Origin: Pseudolysinimonas_A sp947085045
Lineage (GTDB): Bacteria > Actinomycetota > Actinomycetes > Actinomycetales > Microbacteriaceae
Assembly (NCBI GenBank): GCA_947085045.1
Contig: CAMTUU010000001.1
Coordinates: forward strand, 62,001-126,000
Direction: 5' to 3'
DNA: 64,000 nucleotides
Position numbers and translations under genes: made by a program
Part shown: positions 57,139 to 64,000 of the stretch, piece after piece
Layout: each line of letters opens with the position of its first letter
Position numbering within the stretch: the first letter of the stretch is position 1
The notes under the pieces: model-generated
Seen by the model: only the letters and a program-made list of their open reading frames with translations
Database searches by the model: none
Told to the model about the DNA's origin: nothing

Positions 57139-58074
57139 GAACCCGAGCTGAAGCACCAGGATGCCCGGGAAGATCGCGAACGCGACGGTGACGGGCAAAA
57201 TCAGGAACACGAGCGGCACCATCATGGCGATCTCCTTCTTACCCGCCGCTTCGAGCAGACCGCGCTTCGCCTCCTCACGCGAGTCCTGCGCCTGGGCGCG
57301 CAGTACGTCGACGAGCGGGGTGCCGCGGTCGAGCGCCCCGACGAGTTGATCGACGGTGCGCGACAGCGTGGGCTGCTGGATCTCGTCGGCGCAGCGTTCC
57401 AATGCGACGGCGAGCGGCACGCCGGCGTTGACCTGGGCGACGACCGTACCGATCTCGCGGGCGAGGTCGCCGTTGCCCGCCCGGGCCACCCGGCGAAGGG
57501 CGTCGAGTACGGCCTCGCCCGCCGAGAGCGAGAGGGTGAGGAACTCGAGCACCGTCGGCAGCTCCTCGGCGATCCGGGAACGGCGAGCGCGGGCGGCGCG
57601 CGACAGCAGCTGGTCGGGCAGCAGCACCCCGATCGCGAGCCCCACTGCGACGACGACCCCGAACAGCAGCGGCGAGACCGAGGTAGACCGGGCGAGAGCG
57701 ACCGCGAGAAGCACACCGACGCCGGCACCGGCCACCCCGGCGAGCAACTGCCTCCCCCGCAGGGCTTCGACCGTGAGCATCCATCCGGCCTGGTGCAGAC
57801 GCCGCTCGACCGAGTCGTCGCCGCCGAAGACCGCAACCAACGCCGCACGAAGACGTCGACCGACGGGGGCCAGCAGCCCGCCGACGAAGGGCAGCGGTTC
57901 GGCCGGTCGCCGGTCGAGGAACTCGCGCGCCTCGGGCGACACGTCGGCGACGTACGGCGCGACCCGGGCGGCGAGCCGCGTCGCCCCGACCCGCGGCACG
58001 AGGCCGAGCAGCGTCCACAGGCCGAGGCCGAGGGTGATGCCGACCGGAACGGCGAGGGCGACCAGCGGCGTCAC
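57136..58074 (-). CDS. tadC: TadC-like type II secretion F-family inner-membrane protein
   Basis: 312 aa. T2SSF domain with EELPTVLEFLTLSLSAGEAV, DALRRVARAGNGDLAREIGT and GKKEIAMMVPLVFLILPVTV. Membrane segments lie at the N-terminus, mid-protein (QLLAGVAGAGVGVLLAVALA) and C-terminus (PVTVAFAIFPGILVLQLGF). GTG at 58074 overlaps the TadB stop. With TadB it forms the platform of the Tad/Flp pilus machine. In most loci the pilin gene would follow; here the next Tad gene is 7.4 kb away. Confidence 0.85.
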   Translation of the reverse strand: MTPLVALAVPVGITLGLGLWTLLGLVPRVGATRLAARVAPYVADVSPEAREFLDRRPAEPLPFVGGLLAPVGRRLRAALVAVFGGDDSVERRLHQAGWMLTVEALRGRQLLAGVAGAGVGVLLAVALARSTSVSPLLFGVVVAVGLAIGVLLPDQLLSRAARARRSRIAEELPTVLEFLTLSLSAGEAVLDALRRVARAGNGDLAREIGTVVAQVNAGVPLAVALERCADEIQQPTLSRTVDQLVGALDRGTPLVDVLRAQAQDSREEAKRGLLEAAGKKEIAMMVPLVFLILPVTVAFAIFPGILVLQLGF

Positions 58075-58931
58075 GCGAACCACCGCCGCTCGTCGGGCAG
58101 GCGGCCGAGGGCGATCATGATCCGGTAGGCGACAATCGTGACCACGAGTCCGACGACGAGCAGCACCAGGCCGGCCGGGGTGTTGTAGGCGGCTGCCGCC
58201 TCGGGGCGCGAGGCGAGCAGGAGCAGCACGACCCACGGCGCGACGACGCCGAGCCGCGCGGCGCCGCGCACCCACGACTGCCGTGCCTCCACCTCGGACC
58301 GCACCGCGGCATCCGCCCGCAGCGAAGTCGCGAGGGCTCGCAGCACGGCCGGGAGTTCGGAGCCGCCGACCTCGCGCGCCATCTTGAGCGTCTCGACGAT
58401 GCGGTCGGCGATCGGATCGGCGAGGTCGGCCTTGAGCCCGTCGAGCGCGGTCGCGAGGTTGCCCGAACCGAGGGCGCGGCGCTCGAACGCGCGGAACGCG
58501 ACGCGGGTCTCGGCGGGCCCGACCTCGGCGAGCGCCCCGACCGCTTCGGCGAGCGGAACGCCCGCCCGGATGCCGGACACCAGATGGTCGACGAGGTCCG
58601 GCCAGGCGAGGCGGAGCGTCTTGCGCAACGATCGCGCTCGCGCCGACAGCACGACGAGCGGGATCGCCGCGCCGAGTCCGGCGGCGCCGAGCGCGAGCAC
58701 CGGCACCGGCGCGACGGCGAGCACGACCGCCCCCGCGACCACCCCGGCGATGACGCTGAGGGCGAGCGGCACCCCCACCGCGATGCGGCCGAGCCCCGCC
58801 TGCGCGAGCCGCACGCGCAGACCGTCGAGCGGGGAGCGCCGAGGGCGGGAGCCGGCGACTCGCGGCCAGAGAAACGGCGAGGCGACAAGGAGCAGCCCCA
58901 CGCCCAGGAGGAGGCCCGCGACAACGGTCAT
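58071..58931 (-). CDS. tadB: TadB-like type II secretion F-family inner-membrane protein
   Basis: 286 aa. The F-domain is marked by WPDLVDHLVSGIRAGVPLAE, AVGALAEVGPAETRVAFRAF and KMAREVGGSELPAVLRALAT. Paired N-terminal helices (TVVAGLLLGVGLLLVASPFL and GVPLALSVIAGVVAGAVVLA) and C-terminal helices flank it. ATG at 58931 overlaps the TadA stop by 4 nt, and its own stop overlaps tadC, so the three genes are one translationally coupled unit. Confidence 0.87.
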   Translation of the reverse strand: MTVVAGLLLGVGLLLVASPFLWPRVAGSRPRRSPLDGLRVRLAQAGLGRIAVGVPLALSVIAGVVAGAVVLAVAPVPVLALGAAGLGAAIPLVVLSARARSLRKTLRLAWPDLVDHLVSGIRAGVPLAEAVGALAEVGPAETRVAFRAFERRALGSGNLATALDGLKADLADPIADRIVETLKMAREVGGSELPAVLRALATSLRADAAVRSEVEARQSWVRGAARLGVVAPWVVLLLLASRPEAAAAYNTPAGLVLLVVGLVVTIVAYRIMIALGRLPDERRWFA

Positions 58932-60157
58932 GATGTCGTCCGCAAATACGAAGCGGGATCGACGCCCGCCCGGGTGAGCTTGTCGAGCTGCGTCGGCAGG
59001 GCCCCGGTTGCGACGAGTCCGTTCGGCGAGCGCGTGAACAGCCGGGTCGACGTGATGACCCCACCCTCCGAGGAGCCGGTCGGCGCGACGATCTCGACGA
59101 CGTGCCGGTGGCCGGTGCGGTCGAGTTCGGCGTGCACGACGAGGTCGATCGAGGTGGCGACCGTCGGGATGACGAAGGAGGCGTCGATGTTGCGCCCCGC
59201 GAGCAGCGGGAGGGTCGCGAGTTTGCGCAAGGCATCCGATGCCGAGTTGGCGTGAAGCGAGCACATCCCGGGCAGCCCCGAGTTCAGAGCGATGAGCAGG
59301 TCGAGCGACTCGGCTTCGCGCACCTCGCCGACCACGAGCCGGTCGGGGCGCATCCGCAACGCCTCCTTCACCAGCCGTCGCAACGTCACCTCGCCGGTGC
59401 CCTCGAGCGACGCCTGACGGCACTGCAGCGCGACCCAGTCGGGCGCCGACACCGCGAGCTCGAACGTCTCCTCGACGGTGACGATGCGCTCCTCGGGACG
59501 GGCCGACGCGAGCAGTGCGCCGAGCATCGTCGTCTTGCCCGACTGCGTCGCCCCGGAGACGAGGATGTTGAGCCCGGCCCACACCGCCGCGTGCAGGAAC
59601 TCGGCGGCCTGGGCCGACAGCGACCCGAGCCGCACGAGTTCGCGGAGGTCGCGCATCCCGGTGCGGAACTTGCGGATGTTGACCGCCCAGTGCGCCCGCG
59701 TGATGTCGGGGATCGCGACATGCAGCCGCGACCCGTCGGGCAGCGAGGCGTCCACGAACGGTGAGCTCAAATCCACCCGGCGACCGGTGGAGCGCAGCAT
59801 CCGCTCGACGAGATCGCGCACATCGGCTTCGGTGAGGTCGAGATGGATGCGTTCCGAGACGCCGTCTCGCGCGATGAAAATCCGATCCGGAGAGTTGATC
59901 CACACCTCCTCGACCGTCGGATCGTCGAGCAGCGGCTGCAGCGGCCCGAGCCCGGTCACCGCGGCGAGGATCTGCCGGGCCGCCGCGGTCTCGTCGCCGA
60001 CCAGCGGTGCCGACCCGCCGAGGGCGCGCTCGGAGTAGCTGCGCAGCTCCTCCCGCACGAGCCGGTCGGCGAGCGCCGAATCGCCGACCAGGTCGACGCC
60101 CTCCCGGCGGACGCGCTCGCGCACCCGGTCGGTGATGAGGTCGACGGCTGCGGTCAC
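58928..60157 (-). CDS. tadA: TadA/CpaF-family pilus assembly ATPase
   Basis: Hexameric secretion ATPase of 409 aa. The N-terminal domain carries GLGPLQPLLDDPTVEEVWIN. Walker A is GATQSGKTTM (202-211), the Asp box TVEETFEL, Walker B LRMRPDRLVVGEVREAE, and the His box GLPGMCSLHANSASDALRKL. It powers Flp pilus extension in known systems. GTG at 60157 was chosen because the first conserved block begins soon after. It heads the TadA-TadB-TadC operon; the usual upstream septum-site protein (Ssd/CpaE-like) gene is replaced by pseudogenes. Confidence 0.93.
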   Translation of the reverse strand: MTAAVDLITDRVRERVRREGVDLVGDSALADRLVREELRSYSERALGGSAPLVGDETAAARQILAAVTGLGPLQPLLDDPTVEEVWINSPDRIFIARDGVSERIHLDLTEADVRDLVERMLRSTGRRVDLSSPFVDASLPDGSRLHVAIPDITRAHWAVNIRKFRTGMRDLRELVRLGSLSAQAAEFLHAAVWAGLNILVSGATQSGKTTMLGALLASARPEERIVTVEETFELAVSAPDWVALQCRQASLEGTGEVTLRRLVKEALRMRPDRLVVGEVREAESLDLLIALNSGLPGMCSLHANSASDALRKLATLPLLAGRNIDASFVIPTVATSIDLVVHAELDRTGHRHVVEIVAPTGSSEGGVITSTRLFTRSPNGLVATGALPTQLDKLTRAGVDPASYLRTTS

Positions 60158-60199
60158 CCCGCCATTGTGCGAAGGGGTGCTCAGGCGGGGTCGGGTTTC

Positions 60200-60810
60200 T
60201 CCACAGGACGCAGCCGCACGCGCACGGGTGACGGCCAACTCCTCCCGGACGAGGAGCGCCGCCCAGGCGAGCGTGAGCACCGGCTGCACGAGCTGCACCT
60301 GGCTGACGCGCGCGATCGGGTCGATCGCGAGACCGCGATACCAGGCGAAGAAGCCGAGGAACATGCTGACCGCCGCGAGGTAGGCGAACGCCGCCACTTG
60401 ATCGCGGTGGCATCCGGCGGCTGCTGCACCCACGGGGCCGCCGCAAGCACCGCCATCACGGGAGCGGCGAGCACGAGCGCCCACGAGATCGTCTGACACG
60501 ACCCGAGTTCGCGCGAGAGCAGCGCGACCTCCGCGCAGCCGATCGCGCCGGGCACCGACGATCGCGAAGACCCAGAACTCCAGGGCGTCGGAGGTGAACA
60601 GTGGGAACCCGGCGAGCACCCCGGCCGCGACGACGGGCGAGGGCCGCGAGCACCGCCGCGACGACCGCACGGCCGCGGCCGATGAACAGCGGCGAGAGCC
60701 CGCCGACCGCCACCCGCGTGAACGGCAGGGTGAACGAGAACGCCAGCACACCGACGAAGCCCCAGACGAGGCCGGAGCGGGATGACGGCGAAGCATCCGG
60801 TGGCGCGCTT
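60200..60810 (-). pseudogene. Multiply frameshifted EamA/DMT-family transporter
   Basis: Transporter fragments appear in order but in three different frames: GLVWGFVGVLAFSFTLPFTR and AVGGLSPLFIGRGRAVVAAV; then FTSDALEFWVFAIVGA; then CAEVALLSRELGSCQTISWA; then QVAAFAYLAAVSMFLGFFAW and VSQVQLVQPVLTLAWAALLV. Together they trace one DMT exporter with at least three frameshifts. There is no intact frame, so it is inactive. Confidence 0.75.
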
Positions 60811-60860
60811 CGGGCAGGTCGAGGTGCGACCGGTCTGGTCCTTCGAGTGAACTGGCCCTT

Positions 60861-61050
60861 CGAGCGACCGGCTCCGGGGCGTTGTCGCTGCTCGCGCTCG
60901 CGCGGTTCCAGCACTCCCGGGCCGACACCCGACTCGACGCGGCCGGATATCTCGTACTGGTCGACGATCTCGTCGGCGACGAGCGACTCGTGACCTCCCA
61001 CCTTCTGCCCGCGACCGACGCCGACCTGCTGCGACGACGCCGGGGATGTC
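60861..61050 (+). pseudogene. C-terminal remnant of an ECF sigma factor (SigJ/DUF6596-like)
   Basis: The frame SLLALARFQHSRADTRLDAA, GYLVLVDDLVGDERLVTSHL and LPATDADLLRR resembles the TPR-like C-terminal part of large ECF sigma factors (LxALMxLHxSR..RxDAxGxLVLL and LLPATRADLLRRLG). An internal deletion appears to have fused the two parts, and the reading shifts frame after ADLLRR. The sigma-2 and sigma-4 domains are absent. Confidence 0.5.
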
Positions 61051-61074
61051 GACGCGCTCGGCCGAGCCCGACCG

Positions 61075-61443
61075 CTACTTGTCGGTGAACGCCGAGAACG
61101 CCAAGGTCATGACCCCGACGATGATCTGCACGACCAGCACGGTGAACGGCAGCCGGATCGCGGCGAAGGCCTTCTGCCCGCTTGCCGTTCCCTGACGGAA
61201 CAGGGCGACGAGCACCACGATGATCGCGACGACCATCACGCCGAGCGATCCGAACCCGAAGCCGAGGATCTCGCGGAGGTACGCGAGAGGCTGGGTGACG
61301 TCGACATCCGCGGGGTTCAGGGTGTCGAGAACGCCCTCCACGAGCCGGCCGACCAGCAGCGGCACCGGGATGAGCAGGGAGCAGAGCACGACGGCGATCG
61401 TGGGCAACCGGGACGGGCGAGTTGAAGCGGTGACGGCGGTCAT
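61075..61443 (-). CDS. Hypothetical three-helix membrane protein
   Basis: 122 aa, unknown family. Hydrophobic segments are LPTIAVVLCSLLIPVPLLVG (about 13-32), FGSLGVMVVAIIVVLVALFR (about 64-83) and LPFTVLVVQIIVGVMTLAFS (about 98-117). An extracytoplasmic loop of about 30 residues lies between the first two. The ATG is preceded by GAGGAGG. Transcribed alone, divergent from the GTPase genes. No function is assigned. Confidence 0.7.
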   Translation of the reverse strand: MTAVTASTRPSRLPTIAVVLCSLLIPVPLLVGRLVEGVLDTLNPADVDVTQPLAYLREILGFGFGSLGVMVVAIIVVLVALFRQGTASGQKAFAAIRLPFTVLVVQIIVGVMTLAFSAFTDK

Positions 61444-61557
61444 GGGAACCTCCTCGTTCTCACCTGAACGTTAGGGGCGTCACCCGATCCGGCGAAGGGG
61501 GTTGACGGGAGGCGTTCGCGCAAGGGATGGCCCGAAAACCCGGCCGGGCACCAAGCT

Positions 61558-63318
61558 GTGGGAGTGACCGACACCCGAGCCCCCGCGATCGCGTCGCTGG
61601 AACGACTCCGTGCCTCGCTCGCCGACGCCGGGCTCGACCTCCCGCTCGACGGCGCGACCGAGCACCGCGAGAACGCCGCCGCCGCCGTGCGGCAGATCGA
61701 CGACTACATCCGTCCGCGTCTCGCCGACCTCGACGCCCCGCTGCTGGCGGTCGTCGGCGGATCGACGGGGTCGGGCAAGTCGACGATCGTGAACGCCGTC
61801 GTCGGCACGCCGCTGAGCCGGGTCGGCGTCATCCGGCCGACGACGCGGCAGCCGATCCTCGTGCACGCGCCGGCGGATGCGGGCTGGTTCGCGTCCGACC
61901 GCATCCTGCCCGGGCTCGCCCGCGTGCGGGGTGCGCTGAGCAGTCCCGGAACCCCCGCGTCGGCGGCGGGCGACAGCCCGGCGGCGTCGCGCATCCACGA
62001 ACTCATGCTGCTGGCGCACGACGCGGTGCCGGCGTCGCTCGCGATCATCGACGCGCCCGACATCGACTCGGTCGCCGCCGACAACCGTGCCCTCGCCACC
62101 CAGCTGCTGGCCGCCGCGGACCTCTGGGTGTTCGTGACGACCGCCAACCGCTACGCCGACGCCGTGCCGTGGAAGCTGCTCGACGGCGCCGCCGCCCGGT
62201 CGATCACCGTCGCCGTCATCCTCAACCGGGTGCCGGCGGATGCCGTCGACGACGTGCTGCCCGACCTGCGGGCGATGCTCGCCGCCCGCGACCTCGCCGA
62301 CGCACCGGTGTTCGTGATCGAGGAGCAGCCGCTCGACGACCTCGGGATGCTGCCGCCCGCCGCGGTCGCCGCCCCGCGCGACTGGCTCACCGCGATCGCC
62401 GGCGACCGGGCCGAACGCACCCGCATCGCCGCCCGCACCCTCGGCGGCGCGATCGAGGACCTCGACCGCCGGGTCGGCGAGATCGCCGAAGCGCGGCAGG
62501 CGCAGCTCGACTGGATCTCGGGCGTCGACGCGATGGCGGCCGCCGACTACCAGGACGCCGTGGATGCCGTCGACGAGGCCACCCGCGACGGCGCCCTGCT
62601 GCGCGGCGAGGTGCTCGCCCGCTGGCAGGACTTCGTCGGCACGACCGACTTCTTCCGCAAGATCGAGTCGTGGGTGTCGCGCACCCGCGACAGCGTCGCC
62701 GCGTGGATCCAAGGCAAGCCGAGCCCCGTCGTCGACGTCGAGACGCAGATCGAGACCGGGCTGCATGCCGTCATCGTCGACGAGGGCGGCCGTGCCGCGG
62801 CCGCGACGTGGGCCGGGCTGCAGCGCAGCGCCGCGGGACGCACGGTCGCCGAACGGCATCCCGAACTCGCCCGCCAGAGCGAGCAGTTCAGCGACGCCGC
62901 CGGCGCGGCGATCCGCGACTGGCAGGGCGCGTTGCTGCAACTCGTGCGCGACAACGCCGGCAACAAGCGCATCAAGGCCCGGGTGCTCTCCGCCGGGCTC
63001 AACGTGATCACGGTCGCGCTGATGATCGTCGTGTTCGCCTCCACGGGCGGACTCACCGGCGGCGAGCTGCTCATCGCGGGCGGGTCGGCGGTGCTCGGCC
63101 AGAAGCTGCTCGAGACGGTGTTCGGAGAGGATGCCGTGCGCCGCCTCGCCGGCGAAGCCCGCCGCGATCTGCAGCAGCGGGTGCAGACGCTGTTCGACAC
63201 CGAGCGCGCGCGGGTGACGACGGCGCTCGAGACGTTGCGCTTCGGCTCCTCCCCCGAGTCGCTGCGCCGGGAATCGGCGACGCTGCTCGACGACGTGCGC
63301 GCGGCGGCCGGATCGTGA
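61558..63318 (+). CDS. Dynamin-like membrane GTPase (first of a tandem pair)
   Basis: 586 aa. The N-terminal GTPase has G1 GGSTGSGKSTIVNAVVG, G2 Thr in RPTTRQPIL and G3 region IIDAPDIDSV; a canonical NKxD is not evident (ILNRVPADAV is in its place). A long helical stalk follows, with two hydrophobic helices near residues 482-520 (ARVLSAGLNVITVALMIVVF, LTGGELLIAGGSAVLG), as in membrane-inserted bacterial dynamins. The start is GTG at 61558 or 61564. It overlaps the second GTPase gene by 4 nt. Confidence 0.82.
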   Translation: MGVTDTRAPAIASLERLRASLADAGLDLPLDGATEHRENAAAAVRQIDDYIRPRLADLDAPLLAVVGGSTGSGKSTIVNAVVGTPLSRVGVIRPTTRQPILVHAPADAGWFASDRILPGLARVRGALSSPGTPASAAGDSPAASRIHELMLLAHDAVPASLAIIDAPDIDSVAADNRALATQLLAAADLWVFVTTANRYADAVPWKLLDGAAARSITVAVILNRVPADAVDDVLPDLRAMLAARDLADAPVFVIEEQPLDDLGMLPPAAVAAPRDWLTAIAGDRAERTRIAARTLGGAIEDLDRRVGEIAEARQAQLDWISGVDAMAAADYQDAVDAVDEATRDGALLRGEVLARWQDFVGTTDFFRKIESWVSRTRDSVAAWIQGKPSPVVDVETQIETGLHAVIVDEGGRAAAATWAGLQRSAAGRTVAERHPELARQSEQFSDAAGAAIRDWQGALLQLVRDNAGNKRIKARVLSAGLNVITVALMIVVFASTGGLTGGELLIAGGSAVLGQKLLETVFGEDAVRRLAGEARRDLQQRVQTLFDTERARVTTALETLRFGSSPESLRRESATLLDDVRAAAGS

Positions 63319-64000
63319 GCCTCGACGACCGCCTCGCCGCCCTGCGCACCCTGCGCTCCGCGGGCGGCGACACCGTGCCCGCGGCGCTCGGAACGACGAT
63401 GGATGCCTTGCTCGAGCGGGCCGGACGACGCCGCGAACTCTCCCCCGGGTCGACGGTCGTCGGGATGTTCGGCGCGACCGGGTCGGGCAAGTCGAGCCTC
63501 GTCAACGCGCTCGTCGGCGACGACGTTGCCCGCACCCACGTGCGCCGCCCGACGACATCGGAGGCGCTCGCGGTCACCTGGGAGCCGGAGGGCGCCGCCG
63601 ACCTGCTCGACTGGCTCGAGGTGCGCGACCGCGTCGTGCGCGTCGACCCGCTCGATCCGCGAGCCCGGCAGCTGGTGCTGCTCGACCTCCCCGACTTCGA
63701 CTCGGTCGAAGCCGGCAACCGCGCCGTCGCGGAACGCCTCGCGGCCCAGGTCGACGCCCTGGTCTGGGTCGTCGATCCGCAGAAGTACGCCGACGAGGTG
63801 CTGCACGCGCAGTTCATCACCCCGCACGCCCGGCACGCCGAGGTCACCCTGATCGTGCTCAACCAGTCCGACCTACTCACCCCCGCCGACGTGCCACGGG
63901 TCGTGGCCTCGCTCACCGAGATCGTCGTGCGCGACGGCATCCCGAAGGCGACGGTGCTCGCGGTGAGCGCCCGCACGGGCGCCGGAATCGACGCCCTCCG
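63315..64000 (+). CDS. Dynamin-like/Era-type GTPase (second of the pair, cut by the window end)
   Basis: At least 228 residues are visible. G1 is GMFGATGSGKSSLVNALVG, the G2 Thr lies in RRPTTSEALAVTW, G3-like LLDLPDFDSV, and G4 LIVLNQSDLLT matches the NxxD form. The GTG start at 63315 overlaps the first GTPase stop. Tandem partners of this kind (compare Streptomyces DynA/DynB) usually work as a heteromeric membrane-remodelling pair. The C-terminal membrane part lies outside the window. Confidence 0.82.
   Translation, partial: MSLDDRLAALRTLRSAGGDTVPAALGTTMDALLERAGRRRELSPGSTVVGMFGATGSGKSSLVNALVGDDVARTHVRRPTTSEALAVTWEPEGAADLLDWLEVRDRVVRVDPLDPRARQLVLLDLPDFDSVEAGNRAVAERLAAQVDALVWVVDPQKYADEVLHAQFITPHARHAEVTLIVLNQSDLLTPADVPRVVASLTEIVVRDGIPKATVLAVSARTGAGIDAL

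Noticed and set aside
1..64000. CRISPR arrays, insertion sequences and tRNA genes
   Set aside because: No regularly spaced repeat series, no transposase motifs and no cloverleaf-forming sequence other than the tmRNA ends were found.

Overview
The window is about 70% G+C, with short intergenic gaps, many four-base ATGA/GTGA start-stop overlaps and frequent GTG/TTG starts. The prfB-ftsE-ftsX-smpB order, a one-piece tmRNA whose tag reads ANAKRTDFALAA, a Tad pilus locus and an actinorhodopsin-type pump point to a high-GC actinobacterium, most likely Microbacteriaceae. The genus cannot be fixed from the sequence alone.

Region by region. 1-9.5 kb: aromatic/acyl-CoA catabolism. An acyl-CoA synthetase, an SDR and a MaoC hydratase lie divergent from a MarR regulator. 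Next comes a ring-cleavage set (VOC extradiol dioxygenase, PrpF/GalD-like tautomerase, CHA aldolase) divergent from a LigM-like folate-dependent O-demethylase, then a dehydrogenase and a GntR regulator; two matching ATTGTNNACAAT operators tie these together. 9.5-12.4 kb: an aldonolactone oxidase, a PlsC acyltransferase and a stand-alone LigD-type polymerase. 12.4-15 kb: a gene-relic scar, then dgdR/dgdA (dialkylglycine decarboxylase). 15-17.7 kb: a two-component system with a PepSY-like target and shared TTCAG repeats. 17.7-22.6 kb: an iron-regulated siderophore uptake operon behind a DtxR/IdeR box. 22.6-28.7 kb: a YtfQRT-YjfF-like sugar ABC transporter with a LacI regulator. 28.8-34.3 kb: a glycan locus of three glycosyltransferases (one fused to HEAT repeats) and a pyruvyl-transferase-like protein.

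34.2-36.6 kb: the tmRNA gene and a hipBA kinase toxin-antitoxin pair. The pair lies exactly between an imperfect 82/83-bp direct repeat made of the tmRNA 3' end plus about 50 bp of downstream DNA, the signature of site-specific integration at ssrA. No integrase remains. 36.7-39.9 kb: a proton-pumping rhodopsin with a divergent MarR gene, a SIMPL protein, a small membrane protein and a broken Septum_form-like gene. 39.9-48.2 kb: smpB, ftsX, ftsE, an LtrA protein, two MFS transporters, prfB and a J-domain/NERD-like protein.

48.2-60.2 kb: a Tad pilus locus cut in two. TadA-TadB-TadC (57.1-60.2 kb) and pilin-TadE-TadE-TadG (48.2-49.7 kb) are co-oriented and in the usual order, but separated by about 7.4 kb of unrelated genes. 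That block holds a PadR/membrane-protein operon, an unusual RidA / DEDDh exonuclease / nucleotidyltransferase-like operon, a DMT exporter, CGNR and barstar-like genes, and two pseudogenes. 60.2-61.1 kb is a small graveyard of a frameshifted EamA transporter and an ECF-sigma fragment. The window closes with two tandem dynamin-like GTPases, the second running off the end.

The best candidates for undescribed biology are the integrase-less hipBA cassette at ssrA, the nucleotidyltransferase-like/exonuclease/RidA operon, the HEAT-GT4 glycan locus and the actinobacterial O-demethylation/meta-cleavage cluster. No CRISPR array, transposase or tRNA gene was found.
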